This document shows, one piece after another, positions 17,755 to 26,669 of a stretch of 64,000 nt of DNA. This DNA comes from Streptomyces sp. NBC_01591. Lineage in GTDB: Bacteria > Actinomycetota > Actinomycetes > Streptomycetales > Streptomycetaceae. The stretch's first letter is position 1. Each line of letters starts with the position of its first letter. Position numbers and translations under genes: made by a program. The stretch spans positions 558,001 through 622,000 of the forward strand of contig NZ_CP109327.1 of NCBI RefSeq assembly GCF_035918155.1. Direction: 5' to 3'. A model generated the notes under the pieces. That model did not search any database, was not told the origin of the DNA, and worked only from the letters and a program-made list of their open reading frames with translations.

Positions 17755-18784
17755 TGTCCCGGGCGGGAAGTGGGCGACGGTGACGGACAGGCCGGACTCG
17801 TCGGCGAAGGCGGCGAGGTCCATCTTGAACAGGTGGGAGCCGGCGGAGTTCGCTCCGCCGGAGTCCGCGGTGACCAGCAGCCTGCCGGCGCCGGGGTAGT
17901 CCGCCTTGCCCTGGTCGTTCCACCAGCGGCGCAGGGACTCCACCGCGAAGGCTGCGGTGTTGCGGTTGGTGCCCACGTTCACCCAGCCGGTGTCTCGTCC
18001 AAGGTCGTAGACGCCGTAGGGGATGGCGATCGGGGTGTCCGGCCCGGTGAAATCATGGTCCGGAGCGGTGATCGGATCACCCTTGGGACGGTAGGTGCGG
18101 CCGGGACGGGCGAACTCGCCGATCGGCTCCTTCTGCTTCGCGTCCACGCTCACCACGGGCAGGCCGCGGGCCAGAAAGAGCTCGGCGGCCGCGTTGATAT
18201 GCCGGAACTGGGCGTCACGGTCCGGGGACTGCGAGCCGGCCCGGGTCTTGGCCATGCCCTGCAGACTGAACCCCATCTCCCGCAGCAGCCCGCCGACCAC
18301 CGGAGCGCTGACCGGATGCCCCGCATCGCTCAGCTCTCGGGCCAGGTACCGCAACGACGCCGTCGTCCAGCGCAACGAAGACACCGGATCACCCACCTCC
18401 CGCGGCTCGATCAACGCCTCGAGCGCCGGCCGGAGACCAGGGTCCCGCTCAGCAGCCGACCTGCGGCCACCGCCTGGCCGGCGCTCCCGGCCCAACGACT
18501 CCGCCCCGCCGGCGAGTTCGGCGCATCCCCGCGCGACGGTCGACTCCGAGACCTCCGCCAGCCGGGCCACCGCCACGATCCCGCCGTGCCCCAGCGCCTC
18601 GGCCTCCGACGCCAGATACAAACGACGCTGCCGCTCATCCAGATGCGGCAACAACGCCGCGAACTTCACGTCCAGGACCGCCAGATCCTCCTCAGAAATC
18701 CCCACAACAGACCACGTATCACGGCACGTACGGCAGCCGCATCGAAACCGTCAGTAATTTACTGACAGCTCCTCACCAGCGCGT

Positions 18785-18845
18785 CGCCGAGTAGCCGAGG
18801 GGAATTTCACCCCTCGGCCCTCACAGAACCGTGCTTAACAGTCTC
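18785..18845 (-). ncRNA. Domains V-VI of the outer group II intron
   Basis: Read on the minus strand, GAGCCGTGTAACGGGAGACT...AAGCACGGTTC is domain V. It is followed by domain VI with the GAGGGGTGAAATTCCCCTC hairpin and the end CTACTCGGCGAC. The AGC triad is present. It is still attached to RT C-terminal coding sequence but has no matching 5' end in the window. Confidence 0.75.
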
Positions 18846-19323
18846 CCGTTACACGGCTCTTGTCGTCCTGATCATCAGACCAGTACGGCGCTCACTGTTG
18901 GGGCAAGGCGCCAGTGCGCGAACATGCGGGGATATCGCCGAGCGATCTCCTGCAATTTCGCGAGCGCCTTCCGTTTGGCCGCGAGCCGTTTGTACTTCTT
19001 GCGGATCCAGCGCACCAGGTAGGCGTTGATGCGCACCATGAAAGGGATCAGTTCCCAGGGCCTGAAACGGCCGTAGTAATTGATCCAGCCCGCTACCTTG
19101 GGGTTGACCCATCGGGCGAGTTCTTGAAAGGTCAGATCTGTGCGGGTATGTAGGTGCCAGCTCCGCACTACCCGGCCGATCCTTTTCAGGGCGTCCTTGC
19201 TGATCCCCGGGTCGACCGCCAGGAACACATTTCCCTGTCGGCTCCGGTTCTTCCTGGCACGGAACGTGTACCCGAGAAACGTGAACGCCGTGTGCTCGTA
19301 GGAGCTTCGGCGATTCCCGTCCT

Positions 19324-19402
19324 GTCGGGTGGCCCGGGGGAATCTCACCCCCGGGCTCCCACAGATCCCGGCGTGAACTTCTCAGTTCACCGGGCTCTTA
19401 CT
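19324..19402 (-). ncRNA. Domains V-VI of the inner group II intron
   Basis: Minus-strand GAGCCCGGTGAACTGAGAAG...TTCACGCCGGGATC forms domain V. The next hairpin, with stem GGGGGTGAGATTCCCCC, is domain VI, and the intron ends CACCCGAC at 19324. Confidence 0.8.
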
Positions 19403-19409
19403 GTCCTGG

Positions 19410-20690
19410 TCACCACACGCGCGGTACCGAAGGAACCCATTGCCAATGCACAAGCAGGCGAGGGTATCGCTTGACGATCCCTTGCCAACTTTCCTGGGCT
19501 TTCTTCCTTGACCGCAGCCGTTTGTATTTCTGACGGATCCAACGCACCAAGTAGGCATTGATGCGCGTCAGGAGCGGATACAGCGCCGATCTGTAGAAAG
19601 CGCCATAGTAGTTAATCCAACCTCGCACGATCGGGTTGATCTCCCGCACGAGGTCCATGAAGGTGTGACCAGTGCGTGAGTGCAGCCTCCAGGACCGCAC
19701 TTCTGCACTGATTCTGTTCAAGGCATCCTTACTGATCGCAGGCAGGAACGAGGTGAACATCTTCCCTTCCCTGTCCCGCGCTCCACGAGCCCGGAACGTA
19801 TATCCCAGGAAGGTGAACGACGTGTACTCATGCGAGCCACGCCGCGTCCCGTCCCGGCAATAGACAATCCTGGTCTTCTCCGGATGCAGCGCCAGCCCGA
19901 CCTCATCCATTCGCTCCATAAGCGCCTTGAGCACAAAACGTGCCTGGCGTTCGCTGAAACAGTGCAACACTGCATCATCCACATAGCGTTCGAACCTGAT
20001 GGCCGGGAACTTCCTGGCCATCCATGTGTCGAAGGCGTAGTGGAGGAACAGGTTGGCGAGTACGGGTGAAACCGCTGAACCCTGAGGAGTCCCGCGGTCG
20101 CGCTGCTGCAAGGTCCCGTCGGGCAGTTGCAGCGGGGCATTGAGCCACCGTCGCACGTACAGCACCACCCACGGGAGGTCAGTGTTGGCCTCTACCGCTT
20201 TGACGATCAGGTCCCACGGGACACTGTCGAAGAACTTCCGGATGTCGAGATCGATCACCCAGTCGGCTTTCCAACAACGTCGCCGGCAGACCTCGACTGC
20301 ATCCAGCGCCGAGCGCCTCGGCCGGTAGCCATAGGAGTCAGGATGGAAGATCGGCTCGACCTTCTGCTCCAATACCTGGGCCACTACCGTTTGCGCAATC
20401 CGGTCGCCCACAGTCGGCACCCCGAGAATCCTGGTGCCACCACCATGCGCCTTGGCGATCTCCACGGCCTGCACCGGGGGCGGGAAGTACGAACCGGAGG
20501 ACATCCTTTTCCAGATCTTGTACAGGTTTCCCTTGAGATCCTTCTCAAACTCCTCGATCGATACCCCGTCGACCCCCGGCGCCCCTTTGTTGGCCTTGAC
20601 CTTCTTGTATGCCTCCCAGACAGCCCGTTTCGAAATTTCAAACGGCTTGCCTGACGATTTCAACTCGTCCACGCGACTCCTCCCGGGCAC
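19410..20690 (-). CDS. Group II intron reverse transcriptase/maturase (no endonuclease domain)
   Basis: 426 residues. RT blocks are VDGVSIEEFEKDL, GGGTRILGVPTVGDRIAQTV, DSYGYRPRRSALDAV, VIDLDIRKFFDSVPW, GTPQGSAVSPVLANLFLHYA and the catalytic YVDD at 236-239. The thumb/maturase part has FTFLGYTFRARGARDREGK and INPIVRGWINYYGAFYRSAL. The C-terminus ends in RYPRLLVHWQWV with no HNH domain, unlike the 5.9 kb intron protein. It belongs to the same subgroup as the outer RT it interrupts. It is intact. Without an endonuclease domain it probably uses nicked or replicating DNA as primer, which is inference. Confidence 0.9.
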   Translation of the reverse strand: MPGRSRVDELKSSGKPFEISKRAVWEAYKKVKANKGAPGVDGVSIEEFEKDLKGNLYKIWKRMSSGSYFPPPVQAVEIAKAHGGGTRILGVPTVGDRIAQTVVAQVLEQKVEPIFHPDSYGYRPRRSALDAVEVCRRRCWKADWVIDLDIRKFFDSVPWDLIVKAVEANTDLPWVVLYVRRWLNAPLQLPDGTLQQRDRGTPQGSAVSPVLANLFLHYAFDTWMARKFPAIRFERYVDDAVLHCFSERQARFVLKALMERMDEVGLALHPEKTRIVYCRDGTRRGSHEYTSFTFLGYTFRARGARDREGKMFTSFLPAISKDALNRISAEVRSWRLHSRTGHTFMDLVREINPIVRGWINYYGAFYRSALYPLLTRINAYLVRWIRQKYKRLRSRKKAQESWQGIVKRYPRLLVHWQWVPSVPRVW

Positions 20691-21354
20691 TCAGCCCGGT
20701 TGATCGAACGAACAACAGCCACGGACAGCCCGGCCCCTTGGCTCCACTCCCATTACAGGAGCTTCATCACTACTACGAACCGGTCCGCCAGCGGACCCCG
20801 ACTCGGTACTCAGCCCCTTGTGGTTTCTGCCACTTGGGGCGCTCCCTTTCGCCCACCCGAGGGTTGACGGCATCGGGGCACGCCTTCTCCCGTTCCGTAC
20901 GGAAGCGGCAGATCAGGATCACGTCGTCTACATGCCGGACACCGCCTGGCCAATGAGCGGGTACCCGCCAGACTTGTCCCGGGATAACTGCAACATCCCG
21001 GTTTTGATGTCAGCTGTTCGTGTTACGACACGTCAGCAACGATTCGCTTGCGCTCGTCTTCCTGATCCCTACCTGACGTCTCTTACGACGCCTTTTCCTC
21101 ATCGCTCACCACGACGGTCTTCAATCCAACGCAGCATGAGGCGGTTTGAAGCCTCCCCCCGCAGGGCGACTTCGAAGGGCCTTCCTTCATCTTCCGCACA
21201 GCACCGCATCAAGTCGCTCTACCTACATAAAGCTTCCCTTCGCGTTCGGGACACACTGCAGTACACGATCTTGGTTTTGTCGGGGTGCAGCCGCAGCCCG
21301 ACCTCTTCCATCCTGTCCCCGAGCGCCTTCAGGACCTGTTGGGCCTGGCGCTCA

Positions 21355-23024
21355 CTGACCTCGATGTTTCGTGACGGTCCGTTGGTTTCTCCGGTGGGCC
21401 GTTTCGGCTTGTCGGGGCGGCTGTGTGCATGTTGATGGCCCGGCTGTCGCGTCGGGTGGGCGTCGGGTTCCACGGCTCCGAGGGCATTCGGCTGCTGGTC
21501 GGGGTGGGTCGTTGTTGCTGTTCAGTTGGGGTTCGGCAGGGCTTGGAGCCGGGCGAAGGCGCTGGTGATCGTGTCGGTCCAGGGCCAGTGGCGGGCCAGG
21601 CGGAGGATGCGTCGGCGGCTGGTGGTGACCAGGCGGGCTGCGGCGGTGAACAGTCGCAGCCGTAGGCGTTTGGGTTCCCAGCGGCGGGCCGTGCCGGTCA
21701 GGGCGAGCATCGGCATCCATGCCAGCAGGTCCAGGGCGAGCTGGACGATCTCCAGCCAGACCTGGTTCTGGGCAGTGTGGTGCAGGGGCGGGTTGCGCAG
21801 GCCGGTGTCGCGGGCCGCGTGGATCCGGTCCTCGGCGCGGGCGCGCTGGCGGTGCCGCAGTTCCAAGGCCGCGATCGCGGTGCCGGTGGTGTTGGTGGCG
21901 AAACAGGTCAGACGCATGCCGTCGGTGTCGGTGAACCTCAACTGCGCTCCGGGATGGGGACGTTCCTTGCGCACAATCAACCGCATCCCGGCCGGCCAGC
22001 CCTTGAGGAGGTCCCCGGCCAGTCCGGCCACCCAGGCGCCGTCGCGGAGCTGGCTGTCAGGTTCGACCGCTGCCGTCCAGGCCGAGTCCGGGACCCGCAG
22101 CACAGCGTGGTGGACGGCGTCGGTGATCGTCATACCGACCGAGTAGGACAGCCACCGGCCGCGCGCAGTGAGCCAGTCCAGGAACTCGTGGGTGCCGCCG
22201 GCGGAGTCGGTGCGGATCAGGGTGCGGCGGCCGCGCCGGTACTGCTTGGGCAACTGGGCCAGGGCCAGCCGGGTGGTGGTGATGTGGTCGGCCGCGGTGT
22301 TGCTGCCTGCGTTGCCCGGCCGCAACAGGGCGGCCACCGGCTCCCCGGACCCGGCCGACCCGTGGTCGACGAACGCGACCAGCGGATGGTGCCCGAAGGT
22401 TCGCTTCCAGGTCGCGGTGGCGTCCTGCTTCTCGGAGTGCGCCAGGACCAGCACGCCGTCGATGTCCACGATGACTTGACCGTTCGCGTCGGGGGCATCG
22501 GCCTGGGCCAACTTCCATACGTGCTCGCGCACTTCGGCCCTGGCCCGGCGGATCGCGGCCAGCGCATGAGAGCCGGCCCCGGCCAGGGTGTCCACCAGTC
22601 TGGAGACGGTGGGATCGGAGGCCACTGGTCCGAACAGCGCGGGCTCGGCCCGCAGCACCGCCACGTCTGACAAGCAGTCCCCGCCCAGCGCGACCGCCAG
22701 CGCGAGGTCCAGCAGGATCTTGCCCGGGTCGTGCACCGCCCGCGGCTTGCGCCACGGCGCCAGCGCCGCCGATATCGCCGTGTCCAGACCGGTCTTGCGG
22801 ACGGTCTCCGCCAGCAGCACCCCGCCGGCCTGCGAGACCACCGCGCCGCCGTCGCCCTGGACGCGGACAGGCGGATACGACCCGATACGCTTGTTCACCT
22901 GGAGAGTGCTTCTTTCCTTGCAGCTGACAGGACCCTCACCGAGTCCCATCGTTGCAGGTCAGAAGCATTCTCCGTTTATCTGATCAAGACCCGGACAAGC
23001 CCGCTCGCAAGGGCGCGAGGTTAG
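21355..23024 (-). mobile_element. IS1380-B, complete insertion sequence
   Basis: 1670 bases, ends CTGACCTCGATGTTTCGTGA (left) and CTAACCTCGCGCCCTTGCGA (right end read inward). It is a sister of IS1380-A with the same layout. Its left end truncates the outer group II intron and its right end supplies the stop codon TAA of the small hypothetical gene at 23.0-23.3 kb. No target duplication was recognised. Confidence 0.82.
21522..22898 (-). CDS. IS1380-family transposase
   Basis: About 458 residues from a GTG at 22898, chosen by alignment with the GTG start of IS1380-A; the leader CTCTCCAG precedes both. Catalytic blocks are VIVDIDGVLVLAHSEKQDA, LIRTDSAGGTHEFLDWLTA and RAEDRIHAARDTGLRNPPL. It is intact throughout and very similar to the IS1380-A protein, with scattered substitutions, so the two are not a recent duplication. 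Confidence 0.9.
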   Translation of the reverse strand: MNKRIGSYPPVRVQGDGGAVVSQAGGVLLAETVRKTGLDTAISAALAPWRKPRAVHDPGKILLDLALAVALGGDCLSDVAVLRAEPALFGPVASDPTVSRLVDTLAGAGSHALAAIRRARAEVREHVWKLAQADAPDANGQVIVDIDGVLVLAHSEKQDATATWKRTFGHHPLVAFVDHGSAGSGEPVAALLRPGNAGSNTAADHITTTRLALAQLPKQYRRGRRTLIRTDSAGGTHEFLDWLTARGRWLSYSVGMTITDAVHHAVLRVPDSAWTAAVEPDSQLRDGAWVAGLAGDLLKGWPAGMRLIVRKERPHPGAQLRFTDTDGMRLTCFATNTTGTAIAALELRHRQRARAEDRIHAARDTGLRNPPLHHTAQNQVWLEIVQLALDLLAWMPMLALTGTARRWEPKRLRLRLFTAAARLVTTSRRRILRLARHWPWTDTITSAFARLQALPNPN

Positions 23025-23341
23025 CCGTTTTCCCGGCCCGGCAGGGGCGCACCCTCCAGGAAGGCGTGATAGGTCTCGACGGCTTCCGGATCGACTTCAG
23101 GGTTGGAGGGGCCGTAGCGGGTGTCGGTGCGGTCCCGCTTCGGCCCGGAGACCCAGAACTCCTCGTTGGTCTGCACGTCGTAGAAGTTCGCATCGAACAT
23201 CCCCCCTGCCCGGCGCAGTGTCCTCCCGTGAAAGTACCCAGTGCTCCAGGTCTTCGAGAAGTCCACCCACCCGATCCACGAGGGTCCGCGGTCGGTGTTG
23301 TAACCAGTCTTCAACTGCACGAACATGAGACGTCGAGGCAT
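23021..23341 (-). CDS. Conserved hypothetical protein
   Basis: About 106 residues beginning MPRRLMFVQLKTGYNTDRGP, with WIGWVDFSKTWSTGYFHGRT, FYDVQTNEEFWVSGPKRDRT and a C-terminus AFLEGAPLPGREN. I recognise the pattern as a small protein common in Streptomyces, of unknown function and sometimes misannotated. There are no membrane segments and no catalytic motif I can name. An AGGA about 12 bases upstream supports 23341; 23326 is an alternative start. The stop TAA is part of IS1380-B. The gene is boxed in by IS1380-B on one side and a solo IS1380 end on the other. Confidence 0.6.
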   Translation of the reverse strand: MPRRLMFVQLKTGYNTDRGPSWIGWVDFSKTWSTGYFHGRTLRRAGGMFDANFYDVQTNEEFWVSGPKRDRTDTRYGPSNPEVDPEAVETYHAFLEGAPLPGRENG

Positions 23342-23409
23342 ACGCTCAGGGTCCTGCACAGACCGCACCCGTGACCAGCCATTTTGCGGGCGCCTACGAG
23401 ACCCCGCGC

Positions 23410-23587
23410 CACCGCCGACAAGGGCTCGGGCAGGTGGGTACGGCCCGATGCGCTCGTTCACCTGGAGAATGCTTCTTTCCTTGCAGCGGGCAGAACCCCT
23501 GGCAAGTCCCATCGTTGCAGCTCAGCAGCACTCTCCACCTATCTGATCAAGACCCGCACAAGCCCGCTCGTGAAAGCCCAAGGTTAG
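23410..23587 (-). repeat. Solo IS1380 end with transposase start
   Basis: Closely matches the transposase-start ends of IS1380-A and IS1380-B: terminal repeat at 23565-23587, leader CACCTGGAGAATGCTTCTTT, then the first 15 or so codons (NERIGPYPPARALVGG). The rest of the element is absent. It is a third IS1380 insertion reduced to one end. Confidence 0.75.
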
Positions 23588-23783
23588 GGTCCGTCCGGTC
23601 TGTTGAGAGCGAGGCCCGTCCCGGCGAGGAATCCGCTGAGGATGCTGTGCCGGTACTGCGGCGCCTTGAGCCGCCTGCGGAGCAGAGTCTCCAGCTCGCT
23701 GAGGGTGCGGGCGGCCAGGTTGGCCAGGCTCCGCTTGATATGCGCCCACAGGCCCTCGACCGGGTTGAGGTCGGGCGCATACC
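23588..23783 (-). pseudogene. IS630-family transposase, C-terminal relic
   Basis: Reads YAPDLNPVEGLWAHIKRSLA, then NLAARTLSELETLLRRRLKA and PQYRHSILSGFLAGTGLAL on the minus strand. This is the catalytic Glu region and C-terminal helix of an IS630/DDE_3 transposase of the same subgroup as the 4.0-5.0 kb element. Upstream domains are missing. The next 250 bases (23784-24040) hold no gene I can name. Confidence 0.7.
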
Positions 23784-24040
23784 CAGCTGGTCCCGCTGGA
23801 CGAGGAAGGGGCGGCGGGCGATGCGGGCGAGAGGCATCTGGCGGCCTGGACCGGCATCTGCGCGCCTGCGGACCTGAAGGGCGATCTCAGCATGCTGTCC
23901 CTGCGGGAGGCGGGGGGCGACCGAGGAGTTGCTGACGACCCGTCTCGGTGCCGACACCGGCCGGGTGCTCTGCCTGTACAAACAGGCAGACGAGGCCGGC
24001 TTCACTGGGCCGGGCCGAGTGGGTTGGTTGTGTTCGGGTG

Positions 24041-24630
24041 CTAGGCTGAGGCTTCCTTCAACAACTTCTGGAAGGCTGGCGTGGCCACCAACTCGGCGTT
24101 CGCCGGGTTGTCCAGCGCCGCCCGGAACTCAGGCGTGTCCAGCACCTCTTCGAACGCCTCGTCCACTCGGTGGTCCTTCCAGATCTGCTGAACGGTCAGT
24201 TCGGGATAGGAGCTGACGAAGATCCCCGCGGGCTCCTGGTGGGCGACGAACCAGTCCTTCACCCCCGGATCGGCGATGCCCGGGAACCCTTCGCTGTGCG
24301 AGAAGATCCTGTCGAAGTGGGCCCCGACTACCGTCCTGGCGAAGTCGTCGATGTAGGTGTCCCAGGAGCCGTCGAAGACGCTGGCGAACATGAACCGGGT
24401 GTCGTTGTCGAAGATCACGTGCCGTGCGTCGTGCAGGGTGCCGATCTGGTGCAGCGCCGCACGGTTGTCCGCGTCATCCGACCCGCTGGCGAGCGTGGCG
24501 AGATCCTCACGCAGTGCATCCGCGTGGCCGGCTTGATCTTGGTAAAGACGGTGAACTCGCCACACACCCCATCCGTCCTGCCCGGGCGCTCGGGCTGAGC
24601 TGGCTGGTTTGCACCTGTCGTCGCAGTCAT
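24041..24630 (-). pseudogene. Hypothetical protein, frameshifted (possible alpha/beta-barrel fold)
   Basis: About 195 codons. The start ATG at 24630 has AGGAG 9 bases upstream. The first 35 residues (TATTGANQPAQPERPGRTDG ... FTVFTKIKP) and the remainder (GHADALREDLATLASGSDDA, LHDARHVIFDNDTRFMFASV, FDGSWDTYIDDFARTVVGAH) are in different frames, with one base lost near 24535. The repeated pattern of a strand, a helix and then an FASVFDGSWD strand suggests a ferredoxin-like/dimeric alpha-beta barrel, a fold shared with heme peroxidases of the DyP group. That is inference from pattern only. Function unknown. Confidence 0.5.
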
Positions 24631-24789
24631 CGTGAGATTCTCCTGCCACGGATCGATGCGAGGGTCGCCAAGCGCCAGAATCATGGGGCGACATCGCCCT
24701 CACACATCAATCCTCACCACGGATGCGCCGCCTCGCACCCCCACCCTGGGTGATGTGGTGCCACCGCATCCAACGACGTCGCCCTCGGG

Positions 24790-25192
24790 CTGTCCGGCCG
24801 GGGCCCGGCGCCTTCCGACGCCCCGTACACCGCCGCCGCGGCGGACTTCGAGGCCCACCGCATCCGCTCGCCGACGCGGGGCGCGAGCAGCGCGGCCGTG
24901 GTGCGCGGCGGCGCGATCGCCCTGGACATCGCGTACACCGGGGCTCTCCTGGTCACGGCGGCGCGGATCGCGCTCGGGGCGCCCGTACCCGTGGACGCGG
25001 CGCGGACCGGCCGGGCCTGTTCTGGTACAAAGGGCAGCCTGCGCTCTCGCTCTACGCACGCCGCCTGCAGGCCATCTCACGCCGCATCGGTGTACTTCCA
25101 GAACGCCGTCCAAATCGCGCTGGCCCTGGCGGCCGGTCGGCTGATCGTGGGCGCGCTCGACCTGTCCCACGGCCTGTGGGCGCTGCTGGCGG
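24790..25192 (+). pseudogene. FUSC-family membrane protein fragment
   Basis: Blocks FEAHRIRSPTRGASSAAVVR, FWYKGQPALSLYARRLQ and SVYFQNAVQIALALAAGRLI followed by DLSHGLWALLA are typical of bacterial FUSC/aromatic-acid-exporter-type membrane proteins. They are spread over at least two frames, with shifts near 25020 and 25080. It ends abruptly at 25192 and is joined to unrelated helicase-associated sequence. No start or full membrane domain remains. Confidence 0.55.
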
Positions 25193-26144
25193 CGTGGGAT
25201 CGAGGCGGCCGGGCGGTGGCTGCGCGAGTCGGGGAACGGTGTGCTGCGGGTGCCGTACACGCTCGTCACGCCGGAGGACTGGGGTGGGGTCGGCGGGTAT
25301 CCGCTCGGGCAGTGGATCGCCGACCAGCGCCGCGCCTACACGGCCGGGACGCCGACGGCGGGCGGGTGGCCGAGCTGGAGCAGCTCGGGATGGTGTGGTC
25401 CGAGCAGGAGGCGGCATGGGCGGACGGGGTGGCCGTCGCCGAGGAGTACGCCGCGGTGCACGGGCACTTCCTCCCTCCGACCACCGCGGTGTGGGAGGGG
25501 CACCCCATTGGGGTCTGGGCGAAGAACTCGAGGGCCGCGGCTCGTAGGGCGCGGGAGAACGAGGAGCTGCGCGAGGCCGGCCGTCCCGTCCCCTCGGCCG
25601 CCGGGGCGATGACTGAGGCGCGGCGGGACGAGCTGACGCGATCGATCCGGGGTGGTGCCCGGTATGGGACACCGGGTGGCAGCGCTGCTACCGCCTCGTC
25701 CAGAACCACGTCCAGGCCGGCGGAACACTCCCCACGGCCGCGGGCGTGGTCGTCGTCCAGGGCGAGAACCTCGGACGGTGGGTGAGTGCGCAGCGGTACG
25801 GGTGGGAACAGCTCCTGCCCGTACAGCAGTGGATCCTGGAAAACACCCTCGAGATCACACCGGCCGAGGAAGACGAGCGGCCGGTGAAGCGGACGCAGGA
25901 CACCATGTGGGCCCTCAACCTCGCGGCGGCACGGCAGTACCACGCCCGTGAAGGGCACCTGCGGGTACCGCGCAAGCATGCTGAGCACCTGGAGACGGAG
26001 AACGGGCTGGGAGACCGTCAGGCCGGTACTGACGGGCTCGTGGTGGTCAAGCTCGGCACATGGCTCGACAACGTCCGCAAGCGCGCCGCGAAACTCCCCG
26101 AGCAGCGCCGTGCGGACCTCGATCAGCTTGGTATGCGCTGGTAG
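25193..26144 (+). pseudogene. Helicase-associated (HA) domain protein, C-terminal relic
   Basis: The readable series is GNGVLRVPYTLVTPEDWGG, LGQWIADQRRAYTAG, LEQLGMVWSEQEAAWADGVA, AAVHGHFLPPTTAVWEGHPI, LGRWVSAQRYGWEQLLPVQQ and a final LDQLGMRW. These repeats of about 70 residues, with a strictly spaced W/G pattern, are helicase-associated domains found at the C-terminus of large actinomycete DEAD-like helicases. The repeats run through three frames (shifts near 25360 and 25650-25740). The helicase motor domain is absent. Such genes are often near chromosome ends or on integrative elements. Confidence 0.65.
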
Positions 26145-26669
26145 ATCGAGCGCGGCAGTGAACGTCCCCTGGCCCCCGCCCCAAGGCTGGCGCAAGCCCC
26201 TGGAAGCGAAGTGGGAGGGCAGGGACGTCCGACCGCTGCAACGCCATGGACCCGACCATGCTCCCTGTTCCAAGCTGGCCGCCTTCGACGGCGGTCGGGG
26301 GACGCGGGGCGCCCGGACAGCATCCCGCCGGGCCGGACAGCAGTCCCCTGGGCGACTCTCTGTACGAAATCCTGTGCCCCTGCCCCGCGCTCGCCCCGTT
26401 ACCTTTTCTGTGGCCCCGAAATGGGGCGCCTGGCCCCCGGGTCCGGTATGGCTGTGTGCCCCCTGTCGAAGTCGATGACCTGGGGGGTGTTGCCGCCGGG
26501 CTTCGGGGCACCGCTTGACCGCTGATGAGGGGCCTGACGACTGCCTGGTCCGGTGCAACGCCGGACCTCTTCACGGGCGGGATGTCTGCGTAACGTGGTT
26601 GCCGGCGTGTGGTGCCGCAGGGACGGCCGGGACGGATGCGAAAGGCACGACCGAAGAGGGGCATCGCGC

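Larger units (their letters stand above)
15584..18705 (-). pseudogene. ISAzo13-family transposase, split by IS4-A and frameshifted
   Basis: The N-terminal part (18705-17755) has the HTH segment GGIVAVARLAEVSEST and the catalytic region with VVSVDAKQKEPIG, LVTADSGGANSAGS and TVAHFPPGT. IS4-A interrupts it exactly there, and the sequence resumes at 16321 with GTSKWNKVEHRLFSRITHSL, the conserved block of this family. A frameshift near 16030 separates this from the C-terminal part (VLTGLTREEFDQFVLQLEP ... MGKILGHDRNTLSYHAM). The intact relative is ISAzo13-B at 34.5-36.2 kb. Two independent lesions make it inactive. Confidence 0.85.
15572..18773 (-). mobile_element. ISAzo13-A, interrupted by IS4-A
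   Basis: Terminal repeats AGGAGCCGTCAATCAACTAC (left) and AGGAGCTGTCAGTAAATTAC (right, read inward) bound an ISAzo13-type element. It sits at the orfA/orfB junction of IS3-A, where GGTG and TGAACC flank it. That is compatible with a two-base duplication (TG). The transposase inside is split by IS4-A. Confidence 0.75.
13204..18785 (-). mobile_element. IS3-A, an IS3 element carrying three inserted elements
   Basis: The IS3 copy reads from right to left. The end of orfA (ACGCGCTGGTG at 18774-18784) abuts the 3' end of a group II intron. ISAzo13-A (15572-18773) sits at the orfA/orfB junction, and IS110-1 (13619-15061) sits in orfB. The left terminus lies around 13204-13226. Most of orfA lies beyond the intron and is lost where IS1380-B begins at 21355. 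Confidence 0.7.
19324..21256 (-). mobile_element. Inner group II intron, complete, inside another intron's RT gene
   Basis: 1933 bases from GTGTGTCCC (21256, minus strand) to CACCCGAC (19324). It has a 5' ribozyme region of about 565 bases (21256-20691), an intact reverse transcriptase gene, and domains V-VI after it. Precise excision restores the reading frame of the outer RT. It lies in the sense orientation relative to the outer intron, as a twintron requires. Confidence 0.85.
18783..21354 (-). mobile_element. Outer group II intron, 5'-truncated and hosting another intron
   Basis: On the minus strand the 3' end of this intron (domains V-VI, 18783-18845) and part of its reverse transcriptase are present in two pieces, 21354-21257 and 19323-18890. 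They are separated by the complete inner intron (19324-21256). The 5' ribozyme and the start of the RT gene are cut off by IS1380-B at 21355. Its 3' exon is the end of orfA of IS3-A. Confidence 0.75.
18890..21354 (-). pseudogene. Group II intron reverse transcriptase (outer), interrupted by the inner intron
   Basis: Piece one (21354-21257) reads SERQAQQVLKALGDRMEEVG then LHPDKTKIVYC. Piece two (19323-18890) reads KDGNRRSSYEHTAFTFLGYT, then VNPKVAGWINYYGRFRPWEL (maturase domain) and ends near PRMFAHWRLAPTVSAVLV. Excising 19324-21256 joins TGCA to AGGAC and gives IVYCKDGNRR in frame, the expected family sequence. The catalytic N-terminal half with the YxDD box is missing because IS1380-B abuts at 21355. 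Confidence 0.8.
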
